From NCBI RefSeq assembly GCF_003144195.1, contig NW_020290105.1:1-46910 (forward strand): a DNA stretch of 46,910 bases, in the 5' to 3' direction. The notes below the pieces were generated by a model, which was not told the DNA's origin, did no database searches, and saw only the letters and a list, made by a program, of their open reading frames with translations. Made by a program: the position numbers and the translations under genes. Of the stretch, positions 43,896 through 46,910 are shown piece by piece. Within the stretch, counting starts at the first letter, position 1, and each line of letters opens with the position of its first letter. The stretch comes from Ceraceosorus guamensis. Taxonomy: Eukaryota; Basidiomycota; Exobasidiomycetes; Ceraceosorales; Ceraceosoraceae.

Positions 43896-45245
43896 TTGCA
43901 AGATGGCTGTGTTGATGGGGTTGCCGAGCGCTTGCTGGCCCAAGTCGTCCGATATTGCTACGACACGGGCGTCAGAACGGGGGCAATCCTTACAGGATCT
44001 ATGCTGAGGGTCATCGACATCGATGGAGATGCGTCGGAGGCAATGCAAATCACCTTGCGAACACCGATCATTGCGGCCCCCTAGCGCTCGTGAGCTTCAA
44101 GCAAGTCTTCCTCGGCCCGCTATTGAATCAAGATACAGCATGCTCGCGCAGCTTGTCGCGTTCACACTTCACGCAATGGACCGTGCCCAGCGCCTTGAAC
44201 CACGTCCACCTCCCAGGGATACGACGCGGATGGTCGCAACTTGGGTCACACAGCACTCTCCAATCCAGCAAGTATCATGGCCCCAAGGTCAGGTTCAGCC
44301 TGGACCTGTCACGCGGTCGCGCGTGACTTCTGCTAACCAGAATGGTGGCTGCAGGTCTTACCAGGATAAAGCAGACCTTGCCAAAGATCCGGGCCACGGC
44401 GTTTCGAGATCGACACAAGCTGTCTTCATCGTCGACCGGCCTCTGTTCCGTGGATTGTGCGCAACTGTACACAGCGCCTCGTGCGAAGGCGCGGCTCATA
44501 AGCTTCTTGCAAAAGTTTATCGGCTGCCGCACCCAGACGAGGTGGACCTTATGGACTTCACTGAGGAGCAAATCAACGAGGTACAGCTCGAATCGATTGC
44601 ACGTCATGAGGCCACGATTTACGGACTTCTCTGGGCTGTCCAAGGCGCTTGCGTGCCTCGCCTCCTGGCCACGCTTTCACGTCGGCCTGATCATTGGAGA
44701 GTTGCGCAAGAGCCAAGCAAAGAGTCCTGCTGCTGGACATCAACACCTCCACTATCAGCGTCCAACATCAGCTCGCCGTCGCTCACAGACTCCCCTGGGT
44801 CCTCCAAGAAGCTTGGTACCAACACACCTGCCCCAAGCGTGGAAGTGCATGCACTGTTACTTGAGGATGTCGGCAAAGTTCTGGCCTCTCACACTTTGAA
44901 AGATTTGCAGCACACGCTTGCTACCTGTGGCTACACGCAGGCACTTTCTGGCAGCTCCTCAAAAGAAGTGCAGGACAAAGCTATTGGCGCCATCCAAGCT
45001 GTTTTTGTGCATTCTGCTCAACAAATACACAAATGTGGTGTCCTTCACCGAGATGTGGCCGCAAGAATTCTGTGTCTCAGAGTGGTCGATGGGACGTTGC
45101 AAGGCGTCTTCTAAACTTTCACATGGCCTGTCCCGTGAACACGTTCGACCAACCCAAGGAAGCTTTCGAACAAGAAATAAAGAACGTCAGCGACGAGTTA
45201 GAGCGTACGCTGCTAAGGCTCTTTAAAGAGAAGGCGAACCCCTAG
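43896..45245 (+). pseudogene. Degenerate fungal protein-kinase-like gene
   Basis: Kinase-like pieces occur in order but in different frames. 43896-44084 gives LAQVVRYCYDTGVRTGAIL, like the region before the kinase domain of fungal FunK1-type proteins. The long frame 44023-45114 (363 codons) holds a candidate beta-3 Lys (KLLAKVYRL), a helix-C-like Glu (RHEATIYGLLWAVQGACVP), the hinge ALLLEDVG and the catalytic loop VLHRDVAAR, then stops 16 codons later. A different frame, 45033-45245, continues with LLNFHMACPVNTF, which sits where the DFG motif belongs but has Asn for Asp, and ends LLRLFKEKANP. No donor-acceptor pair of reasonable length joins these frames. I read this as a broken or decaying host kinase-like gene. 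A sequencing error, or introns I failed to see, would make it an active gene. Confidence 0.5.
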
Positions 45246-46910
45246 GCTGACCTTTCGTTGGAGGGTGAGCAAAGCCAAACAAAGGATCTTGACTTACATA
45301 CCACCTAACACCAAATCAACTCGGCACTTTCAGACCAACCATTCTCGGCGTCACCATGAGCTCCCACCCAAGTCACTTTTACACATGCATGTCACCCTAC
45401 AGCCGCAATGACCCTACGCGATCCATGGCTTCTCAGTGCATTTTCGATGGCGCTGTTCCGGAGTGTCTTTGCGCTCCGTTTCTTGGAGGCGACGGCGAAT
45501 AAACAAGCTGGGAGAGTCGAGGTGGCCGCTCGAGCCAAAACGGCTGCCTGGCCATTGCAAATCCCGTATGGGGCTTGCTTGCAGGGGCTCGAGTGTGCGA
45601 CGTCGCTGTATAGCTTGTCCTTTCGACGTGCACGGATGCCCTAGCGAAGCACTTGGCAGTGCGGTAAAGCTGTGCGCGAACCTAGCGAGCCCTCTTTGGT
45701 GTGCTTAGTTGGGTGTGAGCGTGATGATGATACACACGTCCGAGTAGTCTGAAGTGTGGTGCGCGGGTTGTGAGTTCTGGTGCGAAAGCTTGGAGTAAGG
45801 GACAGGGCCCACGTGCTTGGCATGACACCGCCCTTGCCTCTTCATCAGCCTTTCTTTCATTACTCTTGGCCTTCACCTTCCCTTCTTTTGTGGAGTTCAA
45901 GAGTGATTAGGTGGCACTACTCGTGACTATGCGCATGCAGGGTCTATATACGTCGCTGCGAAGGTGTGAGTGCGCACGCCGATCGTGCACGGCCCCGCAC
46001 CGTACAAACCAGCTACCGTAGTAGTAGTCGCGCGGTGTGAGCCGTTCCTGCGGCGCGGCTATAGGCCTATACCGGTACATACTCACTCGCGACTAAAGCT
46101 CCTGCTGCTGCGCATCACGCTGCGTTCTGCATCTTAAAAAGATAAAAAGGCAGCAATTAAGCTGGATGGACCCTGCCAAACTCCACACCCGACTCATCAT
46201 CCAGCAGGAGCATGCAGCAAGCATGCAGCTGGTGCATGCTCGCTCGCTCGCTCGGGCCAAAATGATCGAGACGCGGAAGCGAAAGCGAAAGCGGAATGCA
46301 CAGCCACATGCATGCACGGACGCCTCGCTGCTGATGGCTCGAAAGCGCCGGAAGAGCATGGGATCGCGATCGTTGGCAGCTAGCTAGCTTTAGCGAGTCA
46401 TTTCCAAACTTCCGTTTCTTTCTTCTTTGCTGACCAGACCAGCAATCACAATCACAATCGCGTATCACTGAATGTGAATGATGGAGGGTGGGGGCGATGC
46501 GCAGCTAGCGGGGATTGTGGAGGTGTGCATGCATGGTTGGCGATGTCGAGAATTGCCTTTGAACGAATGGAACAGCACAAGAGGGAATGATGAGCCGGCC
46601 GCGTAGCATCCCAGCAGTCGTGAGTCTGATTGAGTATTCATTCGATTCCAATCATCAACAACGCTCACGCTCGGAGAGCTCGCCGAGAAGGAGAAGGGCG
46701 CACAAGTATGTCCGATGCCCGAAGTCACGCTCGCGCAACATGCACCGGCGCTGCGCAACGCTTTGCCTCGCTCATCGTGCTTGCCTCTGTGATGAATTCG
46801 AGCAGCGCTTCTCAACCTGCGTCACACCTCGACTCGGTCTAAGGCCATGGGTGTATTGCCGTGTGCGTGGAATCGCGCAGCTGCCCGGATATTATTGGAT
46901 GCTTTGAAGA
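45246..46910. other. Intergenic region to the end of the window
   Basis: 1.66 kb with no supported gene; open frames are short and overlap on both strands. It contains short CTCG and GAAAGC runs (about 46238-46300) and three copies of the ACTC-RY-GACT decamer (45919, 46085, 46616). Confidence 0.6.

Noticed and set aside
43955-44326. Frame with PLALVSFKQVFLGPLL considered as an exon of the kinase-like gene
   Set aside because: No splice sites join it in phase to the preceding or following kinase-like blocks, and I am not sure the resemblance is real.

Overview
This 46.9 kb window is nuclear DNA from a fungus, most likely a basidiomycete and, by inference, a smut relative (Ustilaginomycotina). 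It has dense genes on both strands, many 50-120 nt introns that nearly all start GTGAGT or GTAAGT, GC-rich coding sequence, simple repeats between genes, and basidiomycete-like gene models. There is no rRNA, tRNA, CRISPR array or recognisable transposable element. Exon coordinates were worked out by hand from splice sites and reading phase. Every spliced total given is a multiple of three and ends at a stop codon.

Layout, left to right. 14-1851 (-): mitochondrial-type HAD hydrolase of the CECR5/YKR070W family. 4135-5923 (+): YHM2-type mitochondrial carrier. 6232-8607 (-): 14-helix DHA2 drug/H+ antiporter. 10861-12806 (+): PLP-dependent cysteine-synthase-like enzyme fused to a rhodanese domain. 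13517-14935 (-): Edc3-like LSm/FDF protein with an unusual C-terminus. 15531-17404 (+): OST1 (ribophorin I). 17904-18979 (-): secreted homologue of the phloroglucinol hydrolase PhlG. 20680-21391 (-): YOS1. 22075-23425 (+): phosducin-like protein. 23677-26721 (-): cytosolic glutamyl-tRNA synthetase. 27613-30265 (+): acyl-CoA/aryl-CoA ligase with a peroxisomal -SRL tail. 30784-33965: three small secreted paralogues. 34250-37773 (-): Zn2Cys6 transcription factor. 40991-41233 (+): RPB12. 42024-43241 (-): EB1/Bim1. 43896-45245 (+): degenerate kinase-like gene. The stretches 1852-4134, 8608-10860, 18980-20679, 37774-40990 and 45246-46910 hold no gene I can support.

Most genes are core housekeeping: ER-Golgi traffic and glycosylation (YOS1, OST1), translation (GUS1), transcription (RPB12), mRNA decay (Edc3-like), CCT folding (phosducin-like), microtubules (EB1) and mitochondrial metabolite transport (YHM2). 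The accessory part lies at 27.6-37.8 kb: a peroxisomal-type CoA ligase, a cluster of three fast-diverging secreted two-cysteine proteins, and a zinc-cluster regulator. The secreted trio has no family I recognise. Their homology rests on conserved intron phases (1 then 2 in all three, with identical 130 nt and 70 nt first and last exons in two) and on a shared core motif. It is the best candidate here for an undescribed system, plausibly host- or niche-facing effectors.
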